Shown one piece after another: positions 27,851-35,543 of a stretch of 64,000 nucleotides of DNA (the first letter of the stretch is position 1; each line of letters opens with the position of its first letter). The stretch spans positions 124,001-188,000 of the forward strand of contig NZ_JAAMQM010000007.1 of assembly GCF_013523055.1 (NCBI RefSeq), written 5' to 3'. The stretch is from Pseudomonas capeferrum (GTDB lineage: Bacteria > Pseudomonadota > Gammaproteobacteria > Pseudomonadales > Pseudomonadaceae). The position numbers were made by a program, and so were the translations under genes. The notes below the pieces were generated by a model, which saw nothing but the letters and a program-made list of their open reading frames with translations, was not told the origin of the DNA and searched no databases.

Positions 27851-27866
27851 TGGCATATGGGTTGCT
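27851..27866 (+). promoter_or_regulatory. Sigma-54 promoter of nasS-nasT
   Basis: TGGCATATGGGTTGCT fits TGGCACG-N4-TTGCW with only two mismatches outside the essential -24 GG and -12 GC, which are correctly spaced. Transcription would start near 27877, leaving a 30-base leader with GAGGA before the GTG start at 27907. It implies nitrogen control through NtrC, although no clear NtrC site was found upstream. Confidence 0.72.
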
Positions 27867-27906
27867 TCATCGAGTGCCACTGCCTATCAGTACAGGCGAG
27901 GACCTC

Positions 27907-29121
27907 GTGAATACAACATCTCCCGCAATGCCTCTGGCCTGGGTCAACGGCAGCGACGCTCCGGAAAAACCCAGCCTAAACATCGGCTTCATGGCCCTGA
28001 CCGACTGCGCGCCGATCGTGGTAGCCGCGACCCAAGGCTTTGCTCAACCTTATGGCCTCACACTCAACCTCAAGCGCCAGTCTTCCTGGGCAGGGCTACG
28101 CGACAAGCTGGTCAGCGGTGAGCTGGATGCCGCGCACAGTCTCTACGGCCTGATCTACGCCGTGCATTTGGGCATCGGTGGTGTTCCACCTGGTGCCATG
28201 GCCGTGCTCATGGGCCTGAATCAGAATGCACAGGCGATCAACCTGTCCAGCGCGCTGATGCACAAAGGCGTGACCAGTCCCGAAGCACTGTCGCGGCTGG
28301 TGCACCAGCATGGCGCACGATTGACCTTCGCTCAGACCTTTCCCACAGGCACTCATGCCATGTGGCTGTATTACTGGCTTGCCAGCCAGGGCATCCATCC
28401 ACTACACGATGTCGACAGCGTGGTAGTGCCCCCCGCGCAGATGATCACCCACCTGCAGGCGGGCCGCATCGACGGCTTCTGCGTCGGCGAACCGTGGTCG
28501 GCCGACGCCGTGGCCCAGGGCCAAGGGTTTACCCTGGCCACCAGCCAATCGATCTGGCCGGATCACCCGGAAAAGGTACTGGGCTGCGCACGCGCGTTCG
28601 TCGAACAGTACCCCAACAGCGCACGCGCGCTGGTGATGGCCATTCTTGCCGCCAGCCGGTTCATCGAGCAGAGCCAGGAGAACCGACGCAGCACCGCTCA
28701 ACTGCTCAGTGACGCGGCCTACCTCGATACCCCCGTAAGCAGCATCGAACCGCGCCTGCTGGGCGACTACCAGGATGGCTTGGGCAATCGCTGGCACGAT
28801 CCGCATGCGCTGCGAATGTTCGACGAGGGGCGTGCCAACATGCCCTACCTGTCCGATGGCATGTGGTTCATGACTCAGTTCCGCCGCTGGGGCCTGTTGC
28901 GCGATGATCCGGATTACCTTGAGGTTGCCCGCCAGGTCCAGCAACTGACCCTGTACCGCGAGGCTGCAGGTGCATTAGGCCTGTCCTGCCCGCAGTTGCC
29001 CATGCGCAGCAGCCTGCTCATCGACGGCATCCGCTGGGATGGCAGCGATCCGCACGGTTATGCGCGCAGCTTCCGCCTGCACGCTCTGGGCGACTACCCC
29101 ACCGCCCGCGTTGGCGCTTGA
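27907..29121 (+). CDS. nasS: NasS-type nitrate/nitrite-binding regulatory protein
   Basis: 404-residue relative of the NrtA/NasF periplasmic nitrate-binding proteins but without a signal peptide, so cytoplasmic. That, plus the adjacent nasT, identifies NasS, which in Azotobacter, Paracoccus and Pseudomonas holds NasT inactive until nitrate or nitrite binds. The NrtA-like core is clear (LNIGFMALTDCAPIVVA; SSWAGLRDKL; the GRIDGFCVGEPW region). The start is GTG at 27907 with GAGGA upstream; the frame open to 27850 would begin inside the sigma-54 promoter. The next gene starts six bases after its stop. Confidence 0.9.
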   Translation: MNTTSPAMPLAWVNGSDAPEKPSLNIGFMALTDCAPIVVAATQGFAQPYGLTLNLKRQSSWAGLRDKLVSGELDAAHSLYGLIYAVHLGIGGVPPGAMAVLMGLNQNAQAINLSSALMHKGVTSPEALSRLVHQHGARLTFAQTFPTGTHAMWLYYWLASQGIHPLHDVDSVVVPPAQMITHLQAGRIDGFCVGEPWSADAVAQGQGFTLATSQSIWPDHPEKVLGCARAFVEQYPNSARALVMAILAASRFIEQSQENRRSTAQLLSDAAYLDTPVSSIEPRLLGDYQDGLGNRWHDPHALRMFDEGRANMPYLSDGMWFMTQFRRWGLLRDDPDYLEVARQVQQLTLYREAAGALGLSCPQLPMRSSLLIDGIRWDGSDPHGYARSFRLHALGDYPTARVGA

Positions 29122-29127
29122 GGGAGC

Positions 29128-29706
29128 ATGAACATGCGCATCCTGTTGATAGACGATACAGAAAAGAAAATGGGCCGACTCAAGGCCGCGCTGATCGAGG
29201 CAGGCTTCGAAGTGATCGAAGCCGCGGGCCTGACCATCGATCTGCCTGATTGCGTCGAAACGGTGCGTCCGGATGTGGTACTGATCGATACCGAGTCACC
29301 GGGACGCGATGTGATGGAACAGGTGATCATGGTCAGTCGCGACCAGCCCCGCCCCATCGTGCTGTTCACCGACGAGCACGACCCGGACGTCATGCGTCGA
29401 GCGATCCAGTCCGGTGTCAGCGCCTATATCGTCGAAGGGATCCAGGCTTCGCGTCTGCAGCCGATCCTCGATGTCGCCATGGCTCGTTTCGAGAGCGATC
29501 AGGCGCTCAAGGCCCAACTGCTGGCCCGTGACCTGCAATTGGCCGAGCGCAAGCGCATCGAACAGGCCAAGGGCTTGTTGATGAAGATGAAGGATTGCAA
29601 CGAAGAACAGGCCTACACGCTGATGCGCCGACAGGCCATGAGCAAGCAACAGAAACTCATCCAGGTGGCCGACCAAGTCATCGCCATGCATGAGCTGCTT
29701 GGCTGA
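29128..29706 (+). CDS. nasT: NasT: ANTAR-domain RNA-binding antiterminator
   Basis: 192 residues. N-terminal receiver-like domain with LLIDDTEKK and Asp54 in VVLIDTES; C-terminal ANTAR domain (about 130-188) with ERKRIEQAKGLLM, CNEEQAYTLMRR and a final helix. ANTAR proteins bind paired hairpins with AnnGnn loops and block a downstream terminator. Exactly such an RNA lies 38 bases beyond the nasT stop, in front of the nitrate transporter. NasS upstream is its expected partner, so control is by protein-protein release rather than a kinase. Start ATG 29128 with AGGGAG. Confidence 0.93.
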   Translation: MNMRILLIDDTEKKMGRLKAALIEAGFEVIEAAGLTIDLPDCVETVRPDVVLIDTESPGRDVMEQVIMVSRDQPRPIVLFTDEHDPDVMRRAIQSGVSAYIVEGIQASRLQPILDVAMARFESDQALKAQLLARDLQLAERKRIEQAKGLLMKMKDCNEEQAYTLMRRQAMSKQQKLIQVADQVIAMHELLG

Positions 29707-29714
29707 CTTACATC

Positions 29715-29730
29715 TGGCCCGGCTCTTGCT
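29715..29730 (+). promoter_or_regulatory. Strong sigma-54 promoter of nasA
   Basis: TGGCCCGGCTCTTGCT matches TGGCACG-N4-TTGCW at all but one conserved position, with -24 GG and -12 GC intact. It begins nine bases after the nasT stop. The predicted start, near 29741, is only a few bases before the first ANTAR hairpin. Confidence 0.82.
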
Positions 29731-29740
29731 ATTCATTCCT

Positions 29741-29853
29741 CACAGGTAGCCAACGGCGGTTGCCGATCTCACGACAAAGACGTCGCTCACCCTTCCAGAT
29801 CCAGTGGAACGGGTAGCGGCGTCTTTTTCGTTCCAGCCCTGTGCAGACAGGGC
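29741..29853 (+). ncRNA. NasT-responsive (ANTAR) leader RNA of nasA
   Basis: Hairpin P1: GGTAGCC (29745-29751), hexaloop AACGGC, GGTTGCC (29758-29764), seven pairs including two G-U. Hairpin P2: CGAC (29772-29775), hexaloop AAAGAC, GTCG (29782-29785). Both loops have A at position 1 and G at position 4, the ANTAR signature, and the two hairpins are seven bases apart. P2 overlaps the 5' strand of the terminator at 29779-29828, so the two folds exclude each other. A further perfect seven-pair hairpin (29836-29853) follows, before the ribosome-binding site. Confidence 0.85.
29779..29828 (+). terminator. Regulated intrinsic terminator in the nasA leader
   Basis: Bases 29779-29797 pair with 29805-29823 as one long stem of about 18 pairs with two single-base bulges and one G-U pair, loop GATCCAG, followed by TTTTT. 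It should stop transcription unless NasT stabilises the upstream P2 hairpin, which shares bases 29779-29785. Confidence 0.85.
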
Positions 29854-29881
29854 GTGACTTGCACGCTGAGCGAGGCCTTCG

Positions 29882-31093
29882 ATGAATACGAGCTTCTGGA
29901 AATCCGGGCATGTGCCCACGCTGTTCGCCGCGTTCCTGTATTTCGATTTGAGCTTCATGGTCTGGTACCTGCTCGGTCCCCTGGCAGTGCAGATCGCCAC
30001 CGACCTGCAATTGACCACGCAGCAGCGCGGCCTGATGGTCGCCACCCCTATTCTTGCCGGGGCCGTGCTGCGCTTCGTCATGGGCGTGCTGGTGGACCGC
30101 TTGTCGCCCAAGACCGCAGGGCTCATCGGCCAGGTGATCGTGATCGTTGCCTTGTACTGCGCCTGGCACATGGGCGTGCACAGCTATGAACAGGCGCTGT
30201 TGCTCGGGGTATTCCTGGGCGTGGCCGGCGCCTCGTTCGCCGTCTCGCTGCCCTTGGCGTCGCAGTGGTATCCGCCGCAACATCAGGGCAAAGCCATGGG
30301 TATCGCCGGTGCCGGCAATTCGGGCACGGTGTTCGCCGCCTTGCTGGCGCCGCTGCTGGCGGCGAGCTTCGGCTGGAACAACGTCTTCGGATTTGCCGTG
30401 ATCCCACTGGTGCTGACCCTGATCCTGTTCGCCCTGCTCGCCCGCAACGCGCCGGAACGTCCCAAGCCCAAGGCCATGGCGGACTACCTCAAGGCCCTTG
30501 GTGATCGTGACAGCTGGTGGTTCATGTTCTTCTACAGCGTGACCTTCGGTGGGTTCATCGGCCTGGCCAGCGCCCTGCCTGGCTATTTCAATGACCAGTA
30601 CGGACTCAGCCCGATCACGGCGGGCTACTACACGGCTGCCTGTGTCTTCGCCGGCAGTCTCATGCGCCCGCTGGGCGGTGCCTTGGCCGATCGCTTCGGC
30701 GGCATTCGCACCTTGTTGGCCATGTACAGCGTGGCCGCCATCTGCGTCGCGGCGGTTGGCTTCAACCTGCCAAGCGCTACCGCTGCCCTGGCCTTGTTCA
30801 TCAGTGCCATGCTCGGCCTCGGCGCTGGCAACGGCGCGGTGTTTCAGCTGGTGCCACAACGCTTCCGCCAGGAGATCGGGGTCATGACCGGACTGATCGG
30901 CATGGCGGGCGGTATCGGTGGTTTCCTGCTGGCGGCGGGCTTGGGCACCATCAAGCAGCATACCGGTGATTACCAACTGGCCCTGTGGCTGTTCGCCAGC
31001 CTGGGATTGCTTGCCTGGTTCGGTCTGCATGGGGTCAAGCAGCGCTGGCGCACCACGTGGGGCTCGGCCGCGGTCACGGCGGCACGGGTCTGA
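29882..31093 (+). CDS. nasA: Nitrate/nitrite transporter, MFS NarK/NasA type
   Basis: 403-residue major-facilitator protein with twelve predicted helices for nitrate uptake into the cytoplasm. The nitrate-porter signatures are present as AGAGNSGT in the middle and GMAGGIGG near the C-terminus, with the expected pore arginines. The context (nasST upstream, cobA downstream) points to assimilation rather than respiration, so I use nasA although narK is also applied to this family. The start at 29882 has GAGG upstream. Expression should need both sigma-54 and NasT read-through. Confidence 0.93.
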   Translation: MNTSFWKSGHVPTLFAAFLYFDLSFMVWYLLGPLAVQIATDLQLTTQQRGLMVATPILAGAVLRFVMGVLVDRLSPKTAGLIGQVIVIVALYCAWHMGVHSYEQALLLGVFLGVAGASFAVSLPLASQWYPPQHQGKAMGIAGAGNSGTVFAALLAPLLAASFGWNNVFGFAVIPLVLTLILFALLARNAPERPKPKAMADYLKALGDRDSWWFMFFYSVTFGGFIGLASALPGYFNDQYGLSPITAGYYTAACVFAGSLMRPLGGALADRFGGIRTLLAMYSVAAICVAAVGFNLPSATAALALFISAMLGLGAGNGAVFQLVPQRFRQEIGVMTGLIGMAGGIGGFLLAAGLGTIKQHTGDYQLALWLFASLGLLAWFGLHGVKQRWRTTWGSAAVTAARV

Positions 31094-31102
31094 GGCACAC
31101 CC

Positions 31103-32773
31103 ATGAGCCTGCAACTGAGCGTTGCCCACGCCAGCGCCACCGGACCGCGCGCGGAAAACCAGGATGCCCTGCGCCTGGTCACTCCGGCACCGGAGCTGGC
31201 CGCCAGCAAGGGGTACCTGTTCGCTATCGCCGACGGCGTCAGCCAATGCGCCGACGGTGGCCTGGCCGCACGGGCCAGCCTGCAGGCCCTGGCCCTGGAC
31301 TACTATGCGACGCCAGGCACCTGGAGCGTCGCGCAAGCGCTGGATCGGCTGCTGCTGGCGCAGAATCGCTGGCTACGCGCCCAAGGCAACGGTCAACCGC
31401 TACTGACCACGCTCAGCGCGCTGGTGATGCGCGGACGTCGCTTCACCCTGGCCCATGTCGGCGATTGCCGGGTCTATCGCTGGAGCAACGGCACGCTGCG
31501 CTGCCTGAGCCAGGAGCACGTCTGGGACCAGCCTGACATGCAGCATGTGCTCAAGCGCGCACTGGGGTTGGACGAACACCTGCTGGTCGACTACCTCGAC
31601 GGCGAACTGCAGACTGGTGACTGTTTCCTGCTTGTCAGCGACGGGGTATGGGCAAGTTTGAACGACAGGCAGATCCAGGCCGTGCTGCGCGAACAGACCG
31701 ACCTGCAGGGCGCTGCCGAAACCTTGGTCAGCAGCGCACACTTCAGCGGGAGCCAGGACAACGCCAGCGCCTTGCTGGTACGGGTCGATCAGCTTGGCCC
31801 GGTCAACCTTAGCGATACCCTGGCACGGCTGCAGCACTGGCCGCTACCCCCTGCCCTGCGTGGCGGTCAGGCCTTGGATGGCTGGCAGGTCGACTCGCTG
31901 CTTGCGCAAAGCCGCCAGTCCCTGCTTTATCGGGTCCGCGACAGCCAGCAGCAACCCTGGCTGCTGAAGACCCTTCCGGGATCCCGTGAGCAGGAAGCCG
32001 GCACGCTTCAGGCACTGCTCATGGAAGAGTGGTTCCTGCGCCGGGTCGCGGGGCGTCATTTCCCCGAGGTACATCCGGCCACCCAACGTCAGCACCTGTA
32101 CTACGTGATGCGCGAGTACCCTGGCCAGAGTCTGGCGGCGTTGTTCGCAAGCCGCGGCCCGCTGCCTTTGCAGCAGTGGCAGGAACTGGCGCGCCAGCTC
32201 TTGCAGGCAGTGGGAATACTGCACCGGCGCAACCTGGTGCATCGCGATATCAAGCCGGAGAACCTGCACCTGGGCGAGGACGGGCAACTGCGGCTGCTCG
32301 ATTTCGGCCTGGCGTATTGCCCCGGCCTTTGCGAGGACCGTCCTCACGAGCTGCCAGGCACACCCTCATTCATCGCGCCGGAGGGCTTCGAGGGAGTCGC
32401 GCCGAACCCGCGTCAGGATCTCTATGCCGTAGGCGTTACCTTGTACTACCTGCTGACCGGTCACTACCCCTATGGCGAGGTGGAAGCTTTCCAACGTCCA
32501 CGCTTCGGCGCCCCGGTCAATGCAGGCCGCTATCGTCCCGACCTTCCGGAGTGGCTGCAGCACAACCTGGAACAGGCTGTTGCCGTGAAGCCGCAGCAGC
32601 GTTTCGAGACAGCCGAACAATGGCTGTTGTTACTGGAACAGGGCGATTGCCAGGCACCCGCGCGGCGCGCGCGCCCATTGCTGGAACGCGAACCGCTGAA
32701 AGTGTGGCGCGGGCTGGCGCTGTTGTCCCTATCGATCAACCTGATAATGCTGTTCGTCCTGTTCAAGGGCTGA
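31103..32773 (+). CDS. Fused PP2C phosphatase and serine/threonine kinase with C-terminal anchor
   Basis: 556 residues, nine bases after nasA. Residues 1-235 are a PP2C-type phosphatase (IADGVSQCADGG, HVGDCRVYR, VSDGVW, SQDNAS, all metal-site motifs). Residues 255-520 are an eukaryotic-type kinase with HRDIKPEN (catalytic Asp382), DFGLA (Asp400) and an APE-like PEGF; the glycine loop is poorly conserved. A single hydrophobic helix at about 535-553 ends the protein. Such fusions recur in proteobacterial nitrate-assimilation operons, but their substrate is not known to me. Having both activities in one chain suggests a reversible switch on transporter or reductase. Confidence 0.88.
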   Translation: MSLQLSVAHASATGPRAENQDALRLVTPAPELAASKGYLFAIADGVSQCADGGLAARASLQALALDYYATPGTWSVAQALDRLLLAQNRWLRAQGNGQPLLTTLSALVMRGRRFTLAHVGDCRVYRWSNGTLRCLSQEHVWDQPDMQHVLKRALGLDEHLLVDYLDGELQTGDCFLLVSDGVWASLNDRQIQAVLREQTDLQGAAETLVSSAHFSGSQDNASALLVRVDQLGPVNLSDTLARLQHWPLPPALRGGQALDGWQVDSLLAQSRQSLLYRVRDSQQQPWLLKTLPGSREQEAGTLQALLMEEWFLRRVAGRHFPEVHPATQRQHLYYVMREYPGQSLAALFASRGPLPLQQWQELARQLLQAVGILHRRNLVHRDIKPENLHLGEDGQLRLLDFGLAYCPGLCEDRPHELPGTPSFIAPEGFEGVAPNPRQDLYAVGVTLYYLLTGHYPYGEVEAFQRPRFGAPVNAGRYRPDLPEWLQHNLEQAVAVKPQQRFETAEQWLLLLEQGDCQAPARRARPLLEREPLKVWRGLALLSLSINLIMLFVLFKG

Positions 32774-32800
32774 CCGGTGCGATTTGCCTGAGGAGATATC

Positions 32801-33547
32801 ATGAACGCGAAAGTCTGGCTGGTGGGCGCAGGCCCAGGAGATCCCGAACTGCTTACCCTCAAGGCGCTGCGAGCCTTGCGCGAGGCCCAGGTGGTACTGA
32901 TCGATGACCTGGTCAATCCAGCGATACTGGAACACTGCCCGCAAGCTCGTATCATTCCCGTGGGCAAGCGCGGTGGCTGCCGTTCCACCCCACAGGCTTT
33001 CATCCAGCGCCTGATGCTGCGTCACGCCCGGCAAGGTCGCTGCGTGGCAAGGCTCAAGGGCGGCGATCCGTGCATCTTCGGTCGCGGCGGCGAAGAAGCA
33101 CTGTGGTTGCAGGAGCAAGGCGTCGAAGTCGAGATCGTCAACGGCATCACGGCGGGGCTTGCCGGCGCCACGCAATGCGGTATCCCCTTGACCCTGCGCG
33201 GTATCAGCCGCGGCGTCACCCTCGTGACGGCCCATACCCAAGACGATAGCGAGCTGAACTGGGGTGGTCTGGTAGAGGGTGGTACTACCTTGGTGCTGTA
33301 CATGGGGGTTGCGCGCCTGGATACCATCCGCCGCGGCTTGCTCGAAGCGGGCATGCCATCCGGCACACCGGTGGCAATGATCGAAAATGCATCGCTGCCG
33401 CAGCAACGTGAGTGCCGCAGCCAACTGCAACGCATGGAGGAAGACGCCAGAGCTTTCGGTTTGCGCAGTCCGGCAATTCTGGTGATCGGTGACGTGGTAG
33501 GCGCGGCGACGCCGGCATCGCTTGAATTACGGATGTTGGCAGGATGA
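32801..33547 (+). CDS. cobA: Uroporphyrinogen-III C-methyltransferase
   Basis: 248-residue SAM-dependent enzyme making precorrin-2, the branch point to siroheme (cofactor of assimilatory nitrite and sulfite reductase) and cobalamin. Motifs GAGPGDPELLTLKAL, the RLKGGDPCIFGRGGEE region and GTTLVLYMG are intact. It lacks the CysG oxidase-chelatase domain. Ribosome-binding site GAGGAG precedes the ATG at 32801. As the last gene of the nas cluster it most likely serves siroheme supply for nitrite reductase, whose gene is not in the window. Confidence 0.95.
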   Translation: MNAKVWLVGAGPGDPELLTLKALRALREAQVVLIDDLVNPAILEHCPQARIIPVGKRGGCRSTPQAFIQRLMLRHARQGRCVARLKGGDPCIFGRGGEEALWLQEQGVEVEIVNGITAGLAGATQCGIPLTLRGISRGVTLVTAHTQDDSELNWGGLVEGGTTLVLYMGVARLDTIRRGLLEAGMPSGTPVAMIENASLPQQRECRSQLQRMEEDARAFGLRSPAILVIGDVVGAATPASLELRMLAG

Positions 33548-33665
33548 AAACCGAAATGGGCGCCTTATGCCAAGGCCAACGATAGCCTGATCCGCGCCAG
33601 CCGCTGGTGCCTGCCATTAGCATGTACGACCGTCATCCAACGCTTGGATCATGAATTTCAGACAA

Positions 33666-33693
33666 AGAAAAACCCGGCCGAGGCCGGGTTTTT
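33666..33693. terminator. Bidirectional terminator between cobA and oprF
   Basis: CCCGGCC at 33673-33679 pairs with GGCCGGG at 33682-33688, flanked by an A-run on the left and TTTTT on the right, so each strand sees a stem followed by T residues. It serves both converging genes. Confidence 0.92.
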
Positions 33694-33711
33694 CATGAGG
33701 CGTCAAACCAA

Positions 33712-34752
33712 TTACTTGGCCTGGGCTTCAACCTGTGCTTCTACGCGACGGTTAACAGCGCGACCATCTTCGGTGGCGTTGTCGGCAACCGGACGGGTCT
33801 CACCGTAGCCAACCGAATCAACACGGTTGGACTCGACACCGTACTGCTGGGTCAGAACCTGCTTGACGGCGCTGGCGCGACGCTCGGACAGCTTCTGGTT
33901 GTAAGCGTCAGGACCGACGGAGTCAGTGTGACCTTCAACAGTGGTGGTGGTCTGTGGGTACTGCTTCATGAAGTCAGCCAGGTTCTTGATGTCGCCGTAG
34001 CTGTTTGGCTTCACGACCGACTTGTCGAAGTCGAACTTGACGTCCAGCTCTACACGTACGACTTCGGCGACAGCTGGGCAGCCGTCAGCGTCAACGGTAA
34101 CGTTGGCTGGGGTGTCAGGGCACTTGTCGACGTTGTCGCAGACGCCATCGTTGTCGCTGTCGGAGCAGACGTCGGCAACTGGAGCCGGAGCAACTGGCTG
34201 CTCGGAAGTTTTCGGGCTACCACCGAAGTTCAGGCCGACACCGACGCTAGGTGCCCACTCGGTGTCACCCTGGTCGATGTTGTACTGAGCTTCAACGCCG
34301 GCACGGGCGTAGAACATGTCGGTGATGTACCACTTGGCGCCAGCGCCAACGTTGGCGAAGGTGGAGTGGTCACGACCGCCACGGCCAGTCTGGCCCAGGC
34401 TCTGGTGCGAGAAACCGGCGGATACGTACGGACGGATAGCGTCGTACGGGTTGTTGAAGTGATAAACGGCGTCAAGAGCGGTGTTGGAGCCCTTGATATT
34501 CTTGCCGTCGTCGCCACGCGCGTTGTGTACTTCGTCATAGCCCAGACGCAGTTCGACGTCGTCGGTCAGGAAGTAACCGATCGAGCCACCGAAGAGGTTG
34601 CCGTCGTTCTTGAAGTCGCGCTGGCTGTCGAAGAATTCTTTCTTGTAGAAGATTTCGGTTTCGACGGCGCCTTGACCTTGTGCCAGAGCGCCAATCGAGG
34701 TGGCGGCAACAAGCGAACCAATGGCCAAGCCCAAGGTGTTTTTCAATTTCAT
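33712..34752 (-). CDS. oprF: Major outer-membrane porin OprF
   Basis: 346-residue OmpA-family porin and peptidoglycan anchor. Signal peptide 1-24 (ends GALA), N-terminal eight-stranded barrel to about 185, a Pro/Ala hinge, a cysteine-containing Asp-rich linker (four Cys, DSDNDGVCD) and the C-terminal OmpA-like domain with VEGHTDSVG and the NxxLSxxRA region. The gene is downstream of sigX on the same strand and in Pseudomonas is transcribed partly from a SigX-dependent promoter. It uses more common codons than its neighbours, as expected for an abundant protein. Confidence 0.98.
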   Translation of the reverse strand: MKLKNTLGLAIGSLVAATSIGALAQGQGAVETEIFYKKEFFDSQRDFKNDGNLFGGSIGYFLTDDVELRLGYDEVHNARGDDGKNIKGSNTALDAVYHFNNPYDAIRPYVSAGFSHQSLGQTGRGGRDHSTFANVGAGAKWYITDMFYARAGVEAQYNIDQGDTEWAPSVGVGLNFGGSPKTSEQPVAPAPVADVCSDSDNDGVCDNVDKCPDTPANVTVDADGCPAVAEVVRVELDVKFDFDKSVVKPNSYGDIKNLADFMKQYPQTTTTVEGHTDSVGPDAYNQKLSERRASAVKQVLTQQYGVESNRVDSVGYGETRPVADNATEDGRAVNRRVEAQVEAQAK

Positions 34753-34863
34753 CCGTTAAATCCCCATCTGGTGATAGTTAAGCAGTCCCACCAAAATCCG
34801 GGGGGACAACTCGGCGGCAAGTCTAACAGAACTCGCCGGTTGGTTAGAGGTATTTGCGGGCCA

Positions 34864-35454
34864 CTAAGTTTCAGCCAACCCGGCAAATTTCTCGCGCAGC
34901 TTGTCGAGCGCGCGTTTGTAACGCATTTTCGTCGCGCTCAGGCCCATGTGCATGATATCCGCGATCTCTTGAAATTCCAGTTCCGCGACAAAGCGCAGCA
35001 CCAGAATTTCCCGATCGATCGGATTCACGTACACCAGCCATCTATCCAGTCCGCCTTTTTCTTCGGCCTTGGGCGCCTTGTCCTCGGAAGCCTCTTCAAC
35101 AGGATCCAAGCTCAGGGCGTCCATTAGCCGCCGCTTGCGGCGCTCCTTGCGATACTGGGTAATGCACTCGTTGTAAGTGATGCTGTAGAGCCAGGTCTTG
35201 AACTTGGATTTTCCCTCGAAGTTCTTCAGACCGTACAGCACCTTCAACATCACTTCCTGACAGACATCATCAGCATCCCGGTCGTTCCCTAAATAACGTG
35301 CACAGACGTTGAACAGGGTACGCTGGTAGCGCCGCATGAGCTCCTCATAGGCGCGGGTCACATGAAACAGCTCCTCATGCGAACGCGCCACCAATTCCTC
35401 GTCAGTGAGCTCGCGTGGGTCGTAGCGCATGGGCAGCGATTGAACTTTATTCAA
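34864..35454 (-). CDS. sigX: ECF sigma factor SigX
   Basis: 196-residue extracytoplasmic-function sigma factor for envelope and membrane-fluidity responses in Pseudomonas. Region 2 (YQRTLFNVCARYLGNDRDAD, then VCQEVMLKVL) and region 4 (REILVLRFVAELEFQEIADI) are clear, joined by a charged linker. The start is TTG at 35454; an in-frame ATG at 35430 is possible, but the N-terminus MNKVQSL matches what I recall of SigX from other pseudomonads. The conserved block with cmpX, crfX, cmaX and oprF supports the call. Confidence 0.95.
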   Translation of the reverse strand: MNKVQSLPMRYDPRELTDEELVARSHEELFHVTRAYEELMRRYQRTLFNVCARYLGNDRDADDVCQEVMLKVLYGLKNFEGKSKFKTWLYSITYNECITQYRKERRKRRLMDALSLDPVEEASEDKAPKAEEKGGLDRWLVYVNPIDREILVLRFVAELEFQEIADIMHMGLSATKMRYKRALDKLREKFAGLAET

Positions 35455-35543
35455 AACGGATCTGGCCGACAGTCAGGTCAATGTCGCCGCTCGACCCCCA
35501 AGGGCCATTTTTGCGGCGGCATACATTAACAGCTTTTGGGCAA

